In this document: positions 9,009 to 17,583 of the stretch, one piece after another
Layout of the letters: the number at the start of each line of letters is the position of its first letter
Numbering within the stretch: position 1 is the stretch's first letter
Origin: a bacterium
GTDB taxonomy: Bacteria; Armatimonadota; Fimbriimonadia; Fimbriimonadales; Fimbriimonadaceae
Direction: 5' to 3'
Assembly (NCBI GenBank): GCA_013823945.1
Contig: PNMZ01000010.1
Location: forward strand, 1 to 47,130
Length of the DNA stretch: 47,130 nucleotides
Made by a program: the position numbers and the translations under genes
Notes under the pieces: model-generated
Told to the model about the DNA's origin: nothing
The model's input: the letters and a program-made list of their open reading frames with translations, nothing else
Databases searched by the model: none

Positions 9009-9177
9009 AAAAACCGAACCTGAATCAAGCCTTCATTCCGAAAGCCCTCCGCAAAATACCGCTTCACGCTCATTTCTTAACAGGCCCAACCCCGCCAAAC
9101 ACCCTACTAACAAGCTTAGTCGTCACTTCAGATATGACCCGGATACTCGGCAGTTGCCAAAACGATCCAAATATTTC

Positions 9178-9204
9178 GTCATTCCGGGCGTGACCCGGAA
9201 TCTA
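9178..9204. repeat. Palindromic repeat, GTCATYCC family (copy 1)
   Basis: GTC is followed by ATTCCGGG (9181-9188), spacer CGTGA and CCCGGAAT (9194-9201), a perfect 8-bp inverted repeat. The layout (GTCATYCC..., G/C-rich core, ...GGAATC or GGGATC) is shared with the copy inside purK at 39447. Similar short palindromes are scattered through many bacterial genomes. This copy is intergenic, between typA and the gene at 9271. Confidence 0.6.
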
Positions 9205-9270
9205 ATCCTAAAGCAATGAGAAAATGCAGCCGCGAATGATTCCCGACGGCTCCGTCAATTCACAACGTTA

Positions 9271-9708
9271 CTAGTCAAATCGAGGCAAAAACGGATACAT
9301 CTCCCGACTAATCCCATTCCCCCGAACCTTCCATTTCCCATCCCGCTTCACCAATTCGAGTTGGAAATTCTCGTCATAAGCCCCCGCCGAAAAATTCCGC
9401 CACACGCCCATGCGTACCTGAGCCGTTTCACCCGTCGGCTGTGCTCCCTTGATCTTAAACTTGAAACGGTAATACTTGGCATCATCAACAGATTTCTCCC
9501 ACTCTTTCAAAATCTCCTCCTGAGACTTGCCTTCGACATATGTACTCTCCGCCAAAGTCTTCGCATCCCCCCGCGCCAACGCCGACATGAATGTCGCCGC
9601 GCGACCTGCCGGATCATCGCCTCCCGACATTAAAATCCCAACCATCAAAACCGCTCCGACAATTGCCGTAATCGTCATCCAGTGAATCTTTCCTGCGCAC
9701 TTCGTCAT
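9271..9708 (-). CDS. Small anchored NTF2-like protein (unknown)
   Basis: This protein has 145 residues. Residues 8-29 form a hydrophobic anchor (HWMTITAIVGAVLMVGILM), followed by a GGDDPAG linker. The rest has the pattern of exported NTF2-like or DUF4878-like domains: a helical AATFMSALARGDAKTLAE segment, then beta strands ending in LELVKRDGKWKVRG. No catalytic motif is visible. It lies 20 bp after the gene at 9729, which has the same layout, so the two are probably an operon of distant paralogues. Confidence 0.7.
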   Translation of the reverse strand: MTKCAGKIHWMTITAIVGAVLMVGILMSGGDDPAGRAATFMSALARGDAKTLAESTYVEGKSQEEILKEWEKSVDDAKYYRFKFKIKGAQPTGETAQVRMGVWRNFSAGAYDENFQLELVKRDGKWKVRGNGISREMYPFLPRFD

Positions 9709-9728
9709 AACTTCTCCCTATTGTATCC

Positions 9729-10154
9729 TCACTCAAACTGATTCATCCGGCTCAGAAGCCGCAACGTCCCCTCACTATCAATCTTCCACTTCAAATTCGG
9801 CTTGCGAACCATAAACCGCAAAGTCGTCATCCCCCGACCCCCAGGCAAAACATAAACAACGTCCGCGTAAGCCTCGCGCCCATCCTGCCGTACCCGCCCC
9901 AAAGTCACACCCTCACTCTGACGCAAAGCCCCTGTCACGATCAGCCGGAGCTGCTCCTGCGCTCCGTCCGTCCCTATCGTCACTTTCGATAAATCAGAAA
10001 TTTCTCCGTCAATAATCGACTGGTGATACCGCCGAACTGTACTTTCCGGCCCCGTGTCCTTTGAATAAGCAAACACCGCCAAAGTCAGCACCGAAAGCAC
10101 CGCCGCCGCACCATATGACCCGACCTGGCGGGAAATCAATCCGCGTGTTTTCAA
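9729..10154 (-). CDS. Small anchored NTF2-like protein (unknown), paralogue-like partner
   Basis: This protein has 141 residues with one N-terminal membrane segment (about 14-30, AAAVLSVLTLAVFAYS). A helix with VRRYHQSIIDGEISDLSKV comes next, then strands including ADVVYVLPGGRGMTTLRFMVRK and LKWKIDSEGTLRLL. This is the same anchor, helix and curved sheet order as the gene at 9271 immediately downstream. The domain is non-enzymatic in many exported proteins. Function is unknown. It is divergent from the DUF1501 gene, with 138 bp between the starts. Confidence 0.7.
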   Translation of the reverse strand: MKTRGLISRQVGSYGAAAVLSVLTLAVFAYSKDTGPESTVRRYHQSIIDGEISDLSKVTIGTDGAQEQLRLIVTGALRQSEGVTLGRVRQDGREAYADVVYVLPGGRGMTTLRFMVRKPNLKWKIDSEGTLRLLSRMNQFE

Positions 10155-10240
10155 TTCAATCTCTCAAGTGGAACAATCAAAGCCCCCCAAACATTCCCAG
10201 CTTAACACAATTAAAAAACAAAAAAACTGAACAAACAAGC

Positions 10241-10269
10241 CTGACTTCCGTCCCGACTTTGCATACAAT
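10241..10269 (+). promoter_or_regulatory. Sigma-70-type promoter before the DUF1501 gene
   Basis: CTGACT (10241-10246) and TACAAT (10264-10269) are separated by 17 bp, with four and five matches to the -35 and -10 consensus. The expected RNA start is about 20 bases before the ATG at 10293. The call is by eye only. Confidence 0.45.
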
Positions 10270-10292
10270 AGAACAGGAAGCCAAACAAAACC

Positions 10293-11528
10293 ATGGAAAA
10301 CGACATCACAAGAAGAGATTTATTTGTCCGCGGCGGAGTCCTCGCCGTCGGACTCATGGCCCCCTCATGGCTCTCTGCCATCGCCCGTGCCGATGTCGTC
10401 AAACTTGCCAATGGTCGAAAAGTTGACCCCGACAACGTGCTCGTTGTCTGCCAGTTCTCCGGCGGAAACGACGGCCTCAATACCGTCATCCCCTACCTTG
10501 ATCCCCAGTACGCCAAACTCCGTCCGTCACTTGGCTTCAAACCAGATCAAGTGATCAAAGCCTCCGACGGCCTCGGCTTCCACCCGGCAATGACTGGTTT
10601 TGCCGAGCTCTTCCAAAAAGGCCAGGTCGCCGTCATCAACAATGTCGGCTACCCCAATTCCAACCGATCCCACTTCAAATCAATGGACATCTGGCAATCC
10701 GCCAGCCCGGATGGAGCCCTCAAGTACGGCTGGATCGGTCGTGCCTTCGACAAAAACTGTGAATCAGGGGCCAAGCTCGACCCCATCGCCGCCCTCGGCC
10801 TCAGTACCGAACGACCCCTCGCCCTCACCGCCAAACAAGCCTCAATCCCCTGCTTCGCCTCACTCGGCGACGTCCAGCAAATGGTCGGAGACCCCGATGC
10901 GGAACGCATGCTCCGGGAAATCCAGGGCATGGCTGGTGCCGAAGGCTCATCAGTCCGCCAAATCCAAATGGCCAACAACACCGCCCTCGATGCCATCAGC
11001 GCCCTCAAAACAAACCTCAGCAAGTTTGAACCCAAAAATAACTATGGCGACCACGCTTTCGGTCGCGGATTTAAACAAATCGCCCAAATCATCGCGACTT
11101 CACCCCAAACCCGCGTGATCTACCTCAGCGTTGGCGGATTCGACACCCACGCCCGACAAGGTGCGTCTCACGAAACCCTCATGAAGGGCTTCTCCGACGC
11201 CATCGCCGCATTCCAATCAGAACTCGAGGCAATCGGCAAAGCCGACAAAGTCATGACCCTCGTCTTCTCAGAATTTGGTCGCCGCACCTACGAAAACGGC
11301 TCCGAAGGAACCGACCACGGAAAGGCAGCCCCCATGTTCCTCATCGGCAAGAACGTCAAAGGCGGATTCCACGGCCCCAAACCAGACCTCAACAACCTCA
11401 ACGACGGTGACCTCGAATTCAAAATCGACTTCCGTCAGGTCTACGCCACCGCGCTCGATAACTGGATGGGCAACGACTCCGGCGTTGTCCTCGGCGGCAC
11501 ATTCCAAACGCTCGACGTACTGAAGTAG
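10293..11528 (+). CDS. DUF1501 twin-arginine exported protein
   Basis: This is a 411-residue DUF1501 protein of the alkaline phosphatase/sulfatase-like fold. The N-terminus carries a Tat signal: TRRDLFV followed by GGVLAVGLMAPSWLSAIARA. The family blocks are present: VVCQFSGGNDGLNTVIPY, RSHFKSMDIWQS, SVGGFDTHARQ and VFSEFGRRTYENGSEGTDHGKA, which hold the likely metal and phosphate ligands. Family members are often encoded beside a DUF1800 protein, but no such neighbour is present here. The substrate is unknown; a periplasmic or surface location follows from the signal. Confidence 0.9.
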   Translation: MENDITRRDLFVRGGVLAVGLMAPSWLSAIARADVVKLANGRKVDPDNVLVVCQFSGGNDGLNTVIPYLDPQYAKLRPSLGFKPDQVIKASDGLGFHPAMTGFAELFQKGQVAVINNVGYPNSNRSHFKSMDIWQSASPDGALKYGWIGRAFDKNCESGAKLDPIAALGLSTERPLALTAKQASIPCFASLGDVQQMVGDPDAERMLREIQGMAGAEGSSVRQIQMANNTALDAISALKTNLSKFEPKNNYGDHAFGRGFKQIAQIIATSPQTRVIYLSVGGFDTHARQGASHETLMKGFSDAIAAFQSELEAIGKADKVMTLVFSEFGRRTYENGSEGTDHGKAAPMFLIGKNVKGGFHGPKPDLNNLNDGDLEFKIDFRQVYATALDNWMGNDSGVVLGGTFQTLDVLK

Positions 11529-11562
11529 TCCAAACTTATTTTTAGTAGTCTGATCGTTTCAT

Positions 11563-11594
11563 CCCTCCCCGGTTGGGGAGGGGAAGGGGTGGGG
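11563..11594. repeat. Palindromic repeat, CCCTCCCC family (copy 1)
   Basis: CCCTCCCC (11563-11570), spacer GGTT and GGGGAGGG (11575-11582) form a perfect 8-bp inverted repeat, followed by the tail GAAGGGGTGGGG. The arms and tail match the copy inside ftcD at 37708 base for base, and copies at 45468 closely. This copy lies in the mtnA leader, so an apparent upstream start for mtnA at 11602 is an artefact. Confidence 0.8.
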
Positions 11595-11667
11595 GGAATG
11601 GATGAAAAATACTTTGGAAAAGTTTCTCAAACAGGGGAAACGCAAGGCAGTAGGTAATCTCCATTCA

Positions 11668-12639
11668 ATGCCCGCCCTCCGTTGCATCAAATTTGAGAAC
11701 AACACCCTCCAACTCCTAGACCAACGAATTCTCCCCACTCAAACCAGTTGGATCGCTCACTCAGACCACAATCAAGTCGCCGAATCAATCCGAAATATGA
11801 CTGTCCGAGGTGCTCCCGCGATTGGTGTTGCTGCCGCCTATGGCATGGCCCTCGCCGCCGCAAACCAAGCTGATTGGAACGAAGCTCGTCAAACTCTCGC
11901 CGAATCACGGCCAACCGCCGTCAACCTCTTTTGGGCTCTCGACCGACTCGACGCTTTAACCGACAAATCACCCACATCCGTCCTAGCTGAAGCCCAAGCC
12001 ATCGAAGCCGAAGACCTCGCAATGAATCACAAAATCGGTGAATACGGAGCCACCCTCGTTCCCGAGAATGCCACCATTCTCACCATCTGCAACACCGGTT
12101 CACTCGCCACCGCTGGACACGGCACCGCGCTCGGCATAATTCGCACCGCCCACCAACAAGGCATAGTCAAACACGTCTATTCCTGCGAAACCCGGCCCCG
12201 ACAACAGGGTCTCCGTCTCACCGCATTTGAACTCCTTCACGACCAAATCCCCTTCCACAGCATCGCTGATTCTGCCGCTGCTTCACTCATGAGAGCCGGA
12301 AAAATCGACTTCGTCGTGGCCGGAGCCGATCGCATCACCGCCAACGGCGACACCGCCAACAAAATCGGTACCTATATGCTCGCCGTCCTCGCCCACCACC
12401 ACAAAATCCCCTTTGTGATCGCTGCCCCCACCTCAACTCTCGACCCAACACTCCCCACCGGCGACCATATCCCCATTGAAGAACGAGATTCCACCGAATT
12501 GACCCATGCGGAGTCCATCCAAATCGCCCCTGACAACTGCCCCATCTACAACCCCGCTTTTGATGTAACCCCCGGCACCCTCATCAACGCAATAGTGACC
12601 GAGCAAGGCATCCTCAAACCACCCTACTCAATTACTTAA
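11668..12639 (+). CDS. mtnA: S-methyl-5-thioribose-1-phosphate isomerase
   Basis: MtnA converts methylthioribose-1-phosphate to methylthioribulose-1-phosphate in methionine salvage. The family blocks are clear: MTVRGAPAIGVAAAYGMALA, ILTICNTGSLATAGHGTALG (catalytic Cys region), YSCETRPRQQGLRLTAFEL and VVAGADRITANGDTANKIGTY (catalytic Asp). I chose ATG 11668 (PALRCIKFENN...), as homologues begin just before this segment. That gives 323 residues. The frame is open upstream to 11602, but that part is leader DNA behind a palindromic repeat. No other salvage gene is next to it. Confidence 0.95.
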   Translation: MPALRCIKFENNTLQLLDQRILPTQTSWIAHSDHNQVAESIRNMTVRGAPAIGVAAAYGMALAAANQADWNEARQTLAESRPTAVNLFWALDRLDALTDKSPTSVLAEAQAIEAEDLAMNHKIGEYGATLVPENATILTICNTGSLATAGHGTALGIIRTAHQQGIVKHVYSCETRPRQQGLRLTAFELLHDQIPFHSIADSAAASLMRAGKIDFVVAGADRITANGDTANKIGTYMLAVLAHHHKIPFVIAAPTSTLDPTLPTGDHIPIEERDSTELTHAESIQIAPDNCPIYNPAFDVTPGTLINAIVTEQGILKPPYSIT

Positions 12640-12711
12640 ACCATTCGTCCACTATTTAAGCCGATAACAATCCCACATGCAACCTCACTCACTAAAAAGC
12701 AAAGCACGTTC

Positions 12712-13986
12712 ATGAACCCCATCTCTATCATTACCAAAAAGCGCGACCAACAAGTCCTGACCGCCGAAGAACTCGCCTTCATCGCCCAAGGAGCCGCTAC
12801 CGGAACCATCCCCGACTACCAACTCGCCGCATGGCTCATGGCTGTCTACATTAACGGGCTAACCGATCAAGAAACCGCCGACCTCACCCGCGCAATGGCC
12901 GAATCCGGTGATAGAGTAGATCTCACGGGACTCCCCACACCCTGGGCCGACAAACACAGCACCGGCGGAGTCGGCGACAAAACCACCATCGTCCTCCTCC
13001 CAATCCTCGCTGCTTGCGGCCTCACTGTCATCAAAATGTCCGGTCCCGGACTCGGCAAAACCGGCGGAACCATCGACAAACTCGCCAGCATTCCCGGTTT
13101 TCGCACCGATCTCACCCCCGAGCAAATGAAAGCTCAAGCCAACCACATCGGTATCGCTCTTACTGGTCAAACCCCAAGCCTGGCCCCCGCCGACAAAACC
13201 CTATACGCCCTCCGGGATGTCACCGGAACCGTTCCCTGCCTGCCCCTCATCGTCAGCAGCATCCTCAGCAAGAAAATCGCCGGTGGAGCCGACCACGTCA
13301 CCCTCGACGTCAAGTGTGGTTCAGGGGCATTTATGGAAACCCCCGCTGAAGCCCATCGTCTCGCCGACGCTCTCACAAAGGTTGGCACCGCCGCTGGACT
13401 CAAAATCCGCACCGCTGTCACCGACATGGATCAACCCCTCGGTCGTACTGCCGGAAACGCACTCGAAATCAAAGAAGCGATCCGAATCCTTCAAGGACAA
13501 GAGACCGGACGATTCCGCGATCTCTGTATCCATCTCGCCCAAATCACACTCGAAAATTGCGGCATTCTCGCCGACCCCGCCTTTGCCATCGATTCCGGTG
13601 TTGCCCTCATGAAAATGCGCCAATGGGTCACCGCTCAAGGGGGGTCAACCGAAATTTTTGATCACGAAGAATGGCAATCCGCACCCCACATTCACGAAGT
13701 CCTACACCTTGATGAGCCTGGTTGGATCAAATCAATTGACGCCGAAACCGTCGGCCTCCAAATCGTCGAACTCGGTGGTGGACGCAAAGCCAAAGGTGAC
13801 CCCATCGATTACACCGTCGGAATCGAAACCCTGGTCCAAATTGGCGACCATATTCCAACAAATCAACCGCTATTCCGAATTCATGCCGCAACCCAAGAAT
13901 CCGCTGAAGCAACGTCAAAGACCCTATTAACCGCATATAAAATCTCGCACGAAAAGGTCGAACCCAGAAACGTGATCATCCAATAA
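12712..13986 (+). CDS. Pyrimidine-nucleoside (thymidine) phosphorylase
   Basis: This 424-residue enzyme cleaves thymidine or uridine with phosphate to the base and (deoxy)ribose-1-phosphate. The phosphate site STGGVGDKTT, the base-binding residues in ALRDVTGTVP and LIVSSILSKK, and KCGSGAFM are intact. The C-terminal PYNP domain includes GGGRKAKGDPIDYTVG. The family signature reads SGPGLGKTGGTIDK where well-studied enzymes have SGRGLGHTGGTLDK, so the Arg and the active-site His are Pro and Lys. This variant may change substrate preference. It follows mtnA by 72 bp, which suggests a small nucleoside-salvage cluster. Confidence 0.92.
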   Translation: MNPISIITKKRDQQVLTAEELAFIAQGAATGTIPDYQLAAWLMAVYINGLTDQETADLTRAMAESGDRVDLTGLPTPWADKHSTGGVGDKTTIVLLPILAACGLTVIKMSGPGLGKTGGTIDKLASIPGFRTDLTPEQMKAQANHIGIALTGQTPSLAPADKTLYALRDVTGTVPCLPLIVSSILSKKIAGGADHVTLDVKCGSGAFMETPAEAHRLADALTKVGTAAGLKIRTAVTDMDQPLGRTAGNALEIKEAIRILQGQETGRFRDLCIHLAQITLENCGILADPAFAIDSGVALMKMRQWVTAQGGSTEIFDHEEWQSAPHIHEVLHLDEPGWIKSIDAETVGLQIVELGGGRKAKGDPIDYTVGIETLVQIGDHIPTNQPLFRIHAATQESAEATSKTLLTAYKISHEKVEPRNVIIQ

Positions 13987-13987
13987 T

Positions 13988-14479
13988 TCATGAATAAAAA
14001 ATGACCCAAGTCACAAAATCATCGGAAAATTCTGTAAACCGATGCTCGACTCCTTTGGGCACGAAGATGAGATCACCAACCCTAAAATTCGCCCGCTCAC
14101 CCGCCCGTGCAAATACTCCCGAGCCAGACTTCACCAAATAGATTTCATCCCGATCATGAGGAGTCTGCTTGTCCTTACCCTCAGGGGCATATATCTCCAC
14201 CGAGATCCCTCGGTCACGAAAAACCTCATTAAACTCAACACCAGCACCCAGCGAAGCCGTCATCGTATCAAACCCCTTGGCCCACTCAATTTCCATCAAA
14301 CACTTCTCAAAAAATCCAATAGCTTTCGCAATATCTCCTCGACCCGCATCGAAATCTGACCGGCACCCCGGATTACAAAAGCCCACAACCCGGCCCTCCC
14401 ATACCGTCAAACTATCCGCCGCAACCGGATTGCCACTCCATGGACAAACTGAATTCAAACACCCTTCAATCAAGCCCAT
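13988..14479 (-). CDS. Cys-cluster (YHS-like) plus cupin protein
   Basis: This protein has 163 residues in two parts. Residues 1-45 hold a cysteine cluster: CLNSVCPWSGNPV, then VVGFCNPGCRSDF. This is the CP.sGkPV...GFCcpGC pattern of YHS/TRASH-like metal-binding modules. Residues 75-163 form a single cupin domain with HDRDEIYLVKSGSG and VGDLIFVPKGVEHRF, which carry the usual His, Glu and His ligands. Related proteins are sometimes labelled glutathione S-transferase, but nothing here supports that name. The start overlaps the stop of the 527-residue gene (TGATG), so the two are translationally coupled. Confidence 0.8.
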   Translation of the reverse strand: MGLIEGCLNSVCPWSGNPVAADSLTVWEGRVVGFCNPGCRSDFDAGRGDIAKAIGFFEKCLMEIEWAKGFDTMTASLGAGVEFNEVFRDRGISVEIYAPEGKDKQTPHDRDEIYLVKSGSGVFARAGERANFRVGDLIFVPKGVEHRFTEFSDDFVTWVIFYS

Positions 14480-16062
14480 CAGCCTTTCTTCCGCGTTGTG
14501 AAGTAATCAGCAGAATCAGTCACCGTTACCGCATTGATGGGCTTGTCTAAATCCTGTTTCAAAACCAGAACCCTTTCCCCACCTTCAAAAACCACGACCC
14601 CCGCAACACGGTACACGTAATCCTTCACCTGGTACCCATCTCCTTGGTCGTACTGCGTCCACTTGCAAGTCAAAATGTCGCCTTGCAATGTCCAATTTCC
14701 TTTGCCCGTTGCCTTGCGGAATATCGTTGCCCCGACCGCACCACTCGCACTCGAATAAGTGTAAGTGAACGTCCCATTTTTCGCCAAGCTCAATGATCCG
14801 CCTGAACTCACAAATGTCGTCGAAGTCGCACCTGAATAAACATTTACCCAGTTCATACTCGCCCCACTCCCAAAGTGAAAATCACCCACCAGCGCCGAGG
14901 CATCAACCAATGCCGCACCCTTGGTTTTGGGGTTACGAATTGTTTTGAGAAACACCTCGCCCAAATCTGCCGATCCACCATAACTCAAGCTCGCCGTCAT
15001 GCTCGCGCCCGGCGCAAATCCACTCGGATCCCACCAAGTCTGAGCAAGCACGAACGGTTGCCAATAATCGCCGCAATCAACAATGTAGAGCGAGAACAAA
15101 GAATCCCAAGTCTCCCCATCCTGCTGACCGCGACCACAAATAAAGTGCGCTGGGACTCCATCGCCAACATATCGCCGGAAAACCATCCCCGAAAAATTGT
15201 TAACCAACCCTTTAGGTGTGTTTTGCTTCCACAGCGAACGGAGAGTCGCCCCCAAGTCACTCGTCGGTTTCATTGCCGGCAACATTCGGATATTTGCTCC
15301 CACCATATTGCCGTAATGCTCCATCGAACCCACAATCCACCCCTCTTTTGATTCCCAACCACTCGGAACCGAAAAACTAAAACCTGGTGCCAATCCACCT
15401 ACTACCTCGCTCGTATTCGCAGAAGAAACAGGATCGGCTGCAATCAATAGGATTCCGGATTCACGTCGAGCCCGCTCAGGCTCTGCACCCGTTAAAGTTG
15501 TAAAAGTCGCCTCAGCAACGTCCATCAATTTCTTCAGGGAATCCTCCGTCTCGCCGAGTGCCGCCGCAAACCCCACAACGACGAATGACTCACAAAGTGC
15601 CCATTCAGCAAACTCTTGTTTCTGAGCGTCCGTCGCTATCACCGATTTTAGAGCCGCTCTCACTTGCCCCGCTAAGTGATCCACCATTTCGTCCGAAGCT
15701 TCTTCACCTTGGATGATCGAATCCATAAGGTTGACCGAAAACGCGTAGGCATAAGCGGCGTCATTCTGCGCTTTTCGCTCAATTGATTGCTTCCGAAATT
15801 CCTCAAACCCAGAATCGAAGACTTGTTTGTAGAAATCCTGAATCTCCTTGTCAGATTCGAACTTCTTCAAATACTTGCCCTTAAAATCGAGTTTCCCATT
15901 CGGCGCATATTTCAATGCTGAACCCGAATCAACATCTTTTCCGAGCCCCTTGGCCCCAAACTGCTTCGCCGCGACGATCAAAGGATTCTCATCAAAAGAC
16001 TGCCCCCAACCAATCACCCCACCCCACAGCATCATCACTACTAAAATCGTTCGGAGCATCAT
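14479..16062 (-). CDS. Exported protein of unknown function (527 aa)
   Basis: A signal peptide is clear: MMLRTILVVMMLWGGVIGWGQ with cleavage near residue 21. The mature protein has a helical N-terminal half (about 25-210) and a central beta-rich region. A C-terminal part (about 395-510) has the G-x-W and alternating-strand pattern of small lipocalin-like or beta-sandwich domains (VGDFHFGSGASMN, then GKGNWTLQGDILTCKW). I do not recognise the family. The downstream Cys-cluster/cupin gene overlaps its stop codon, so the two products probably act together. Confidence 0.75.
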   Translation of the reverse strand: MMLRTILVVMMLWGGVIGWGQSFDENPLIVAAKQFGAKGLGKDVDSGSALKYAPNGKLDFKGKYLKKFESDKEIQDFYKQVFDSGFEEFRKQSIERKAQNDAAYAYAFSVNLMDSIIQGEEASDEMVDHLAGQVRAALKSVIATDAQKQEFAEWALCESFVVVGFAAALGETEDSLKKLMDVAEATFTTLTGAEPERARRESGILLIAADPVSSANTSEVVGGLAPGFSFSVPSGWESKEGWIVGSMEHYGNMVGANIRMLPAMKPTSDLGATLRSLWKQNTPKGLVNNFSGMVFRRYVGDGVPAHFICGRGQQDGETWDSLFSLYIVDCGDYWQPFVLAQTWWDPSGFAPGASMTASLSYGGSADLGEVFLKTIRNPKTKGAALVDASALVGDFHFGSGASMNWVNVYSGATSTTFVSSGGSLSLAKNGTFTYTYSSASGAVGATIFRKATGKGNWTLQGDILTCKWTQYDQGDGYQVKDYVYRVAGVVVFEGGERVLVLKQDLDKPINAVTVTDSADYFTTRKKG

Positions 16063-16184
16063 CAGTTAATCACCTATCCCATAGTCTAAACGCAAACCTG
16101 ATGCACTGTCAATTATTTCTGTTAATGCTTCCTCCAAAAGATTCACCCCCAACATAAACCGAAAGCCTAAAAATCCTTTTAGGT

Positions 16185-16199
16185 GTTGACAATGTCAAC
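16185..16199. promoter_or_regulatory. Operator 1 (GTTGAC-AAT-GTCAAC)
   Basis: This is a perfect 15-bp inverted repeat with a 3-base centre. It overlaps a TTGACA hexamer (16186-16191). A second copy with the same arms is centred 33 bp downstream. The form is typical of a TetR-family operator that blocks a promoter. No TetR gene is in the window. Confidence 0.75.
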
Positions 16200-16217
16200 T
16201 TACATATGGAATCCTAT

Positions 16218-16232
16218 GTTGACACCGTCAAC
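16218..16232. promoter_or_regulatory. Operator 2 (GTTGAC-ACC-GTCAAC)
   Basis: The arms are identical to operator 1. The centre-to-centre distance is 33 bp, about three helical turns, so both sites face the same side of the DNA. This suggests cooperative binding. The site lies between the two possible start codons of the DUF4386 gene (16206 and 16239), and makes the later start more likely. Confidence 0.75.
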
Positions 16233-16238
16233 ACTGTC

Positions 16239-16946
16239 ATGGAAATCAAGCACTCAAACTACAAAGCGACCGGATGGCTCCTGATCGCCCAAGCACTTCT
16301 GATCGCCATTCCCCTCACAGTTCTGGGCTCCGCAATCGGGTGGCCGGCTTCACTCAGCGACCCCGCCAGCATCGCACTGCCCCGCATGATTTCCCAAGCT
16401 GTGTCAATCAAGATTGGATACATCGCCTACCTGGCCTACTCAGTTCTCTTTTTCATCACCGCAACTCTCACCATCCAAGCAATTCGCCCAAAGAATAATG
16501 AAATCGCAATCGGAGCCGCCGCTCTTTCAACCCTCGCCAGATCTATTGGAATAATACGTTGGCTCACCGTAATGCCTCTCTTAGCCCAAATGGACGCCCA
16601 AGCCAATTCAAGCTCCAAAGAAATGATTGCAATTGTATTTGCGTCAATAAATTCACTTGCAGGAAGCATCGGCGAATACCTCGGCGTCTCACTCTTCGCC
16701 GCAATTTGGGCTGTTGCCGTAGCCCACGCCATGAGCAAATCAAAGCAATTCGGAAGAATCTGGGCTGTATTGACATATCTCACAGCTGGCGTTCTTTTCG
16801 TGCCTGCAGTTGAACTCATCGGTTTTGACCTCGGCCCTGTTCTCACAATATGCGGCGTACTCTCGCATTTATGGATGATCGCACTCGGCATCAAATTCAT
16901 CCGAATCCAAAAAGAACTCAACATTAACAAGTCAGATTTCCCGTAA
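16239..16946 (+). CDS. DUF4386-like integral membrane protein
   Basis: This protein has about 235 residues with six or seven membrane helices, for example GWLLIAQALLIAIPLTVLG, IAYLAYSVLFFITATLTIQ, GVSLFAAIWAVAVAHAM and IWAVLTYLTAGVLFVPAVEL. The topology and the early GWLLIAQ/IP segment resemble the DUF4386 family, whose function is unknown. ATG 16239 is preferred to ATG 16206, which would put operator 2 inside the coding sequence. Neither start has a clear Shine-Dalgarno, so a leaderless message is possible. The paired operators suggest tight, inducible expression. The 3' end overlaps maf by 15 bp. Confidence 0.75.
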   Translation: MEIKHSNYKATGWLLIAQALLIAIPLTVLGSAIGWPASLSDPASIALPRMISQAVSIKIGYIAYLAYSVLFFITATLTIQAIRPKNNEIAIGAAALSTLARSIGIIRWLTVMPLLAQMDAQANSSSKEMIAIVFASINSLAGSIGEYLGVSLFAAIWAVAVAHAMSKSKQFGRIWAVLTYLTAGVLFVPAVELIGFDLGPVLTICGVLSHLWMIALGIKFIRIQKELNINKSDFP

Positions 16947-17510
16947 CGCTTCTCTCAATCGATCAACCGGAAGCCCGATCACGTTCTCAATATCCCCTTT
17001 GATCTGAGTCACATACTGCCGTGCCCCCCCTTGCAATCCATAAGCCCCCGCTTTGTCCATCGGCTCACCCGATTCCACATAAGCCTTAATTTGACCCTTA
17101 CTCATCACCCCAAATGTCACCTCGCTCCGCTCTGCAAAAACCGAAATCCCCTTCGGCCACTTCACACAAACCCCCGTAATTACCGTATGCGTTCGACCAC
17201 TCAAAAGCCCAAGCATCCGTACCGCATCCGCCGCATCAACTGGCTTACTGAGCTGAGTCAAAACCCCGTCAATCTCTAAAGCAACGACCGTATCCCCCCC
17301 AATAACAATCGAATCCCGATGATCGGCGTAAACCGTCAACGCTTTTTCACGCGCCAAAATCCGGGCCGTCTGCTCGGGGTCTTCCACGGTCAACGAATCC
17401 TCATCCACATCCGCAACCACAACATGAAATTCAGCCACCAATCTCCCAAGTAACTCGCGCCGGCGAGGGCTACCACTCGCCAGGATCACCGGATAATCCA
17501 ACTTCAACAC
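16932..17510 (-). CDS. maf: Maf-type nucleoside triphosphate pyrophosphatase
   Basis: Maf proteins hydrolyse non-canonical or pyrimidine NTPs to NMPs as house-cleaning enzymes. The hallmark ILASGSPRRRELLG is at residues 9-22, with IVIGGDTVV, the GRTHTVITGV block and the C-terminal DKAGAYGLQG and GDIENVIGLP all in order. The length of 192 residues is normal. It is convergent with the DUF4386 gene, overlapping it by 15 bp, and divergent from the DegT aminotransferase with 73 bp between starts. Confidence 0.95.
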   Translation of the reverse strand: MLKLDYPVILASGSPRRRELLGRLVAEFHVVVADVDEDSLTVEDPEQTARILAREKALTVYADHRDSIVIGGDTVVALEIDGVLTQLSKPVDAADAVRMLGLLSGRTHTVITGVCVKWPKGISVFAERSEVTFGVMSKGQIKAYVESGEPMDKAGAYGLQGGARQYVTQIKGDIENVIGLPVDRLREALREI

Positions 17511-17583
17511 CCCACCCTTTTACCTAATCAACCCGACTCATCCAAAACCTTCCCCCAACCAATCCATCTAACCAAGTATTATC

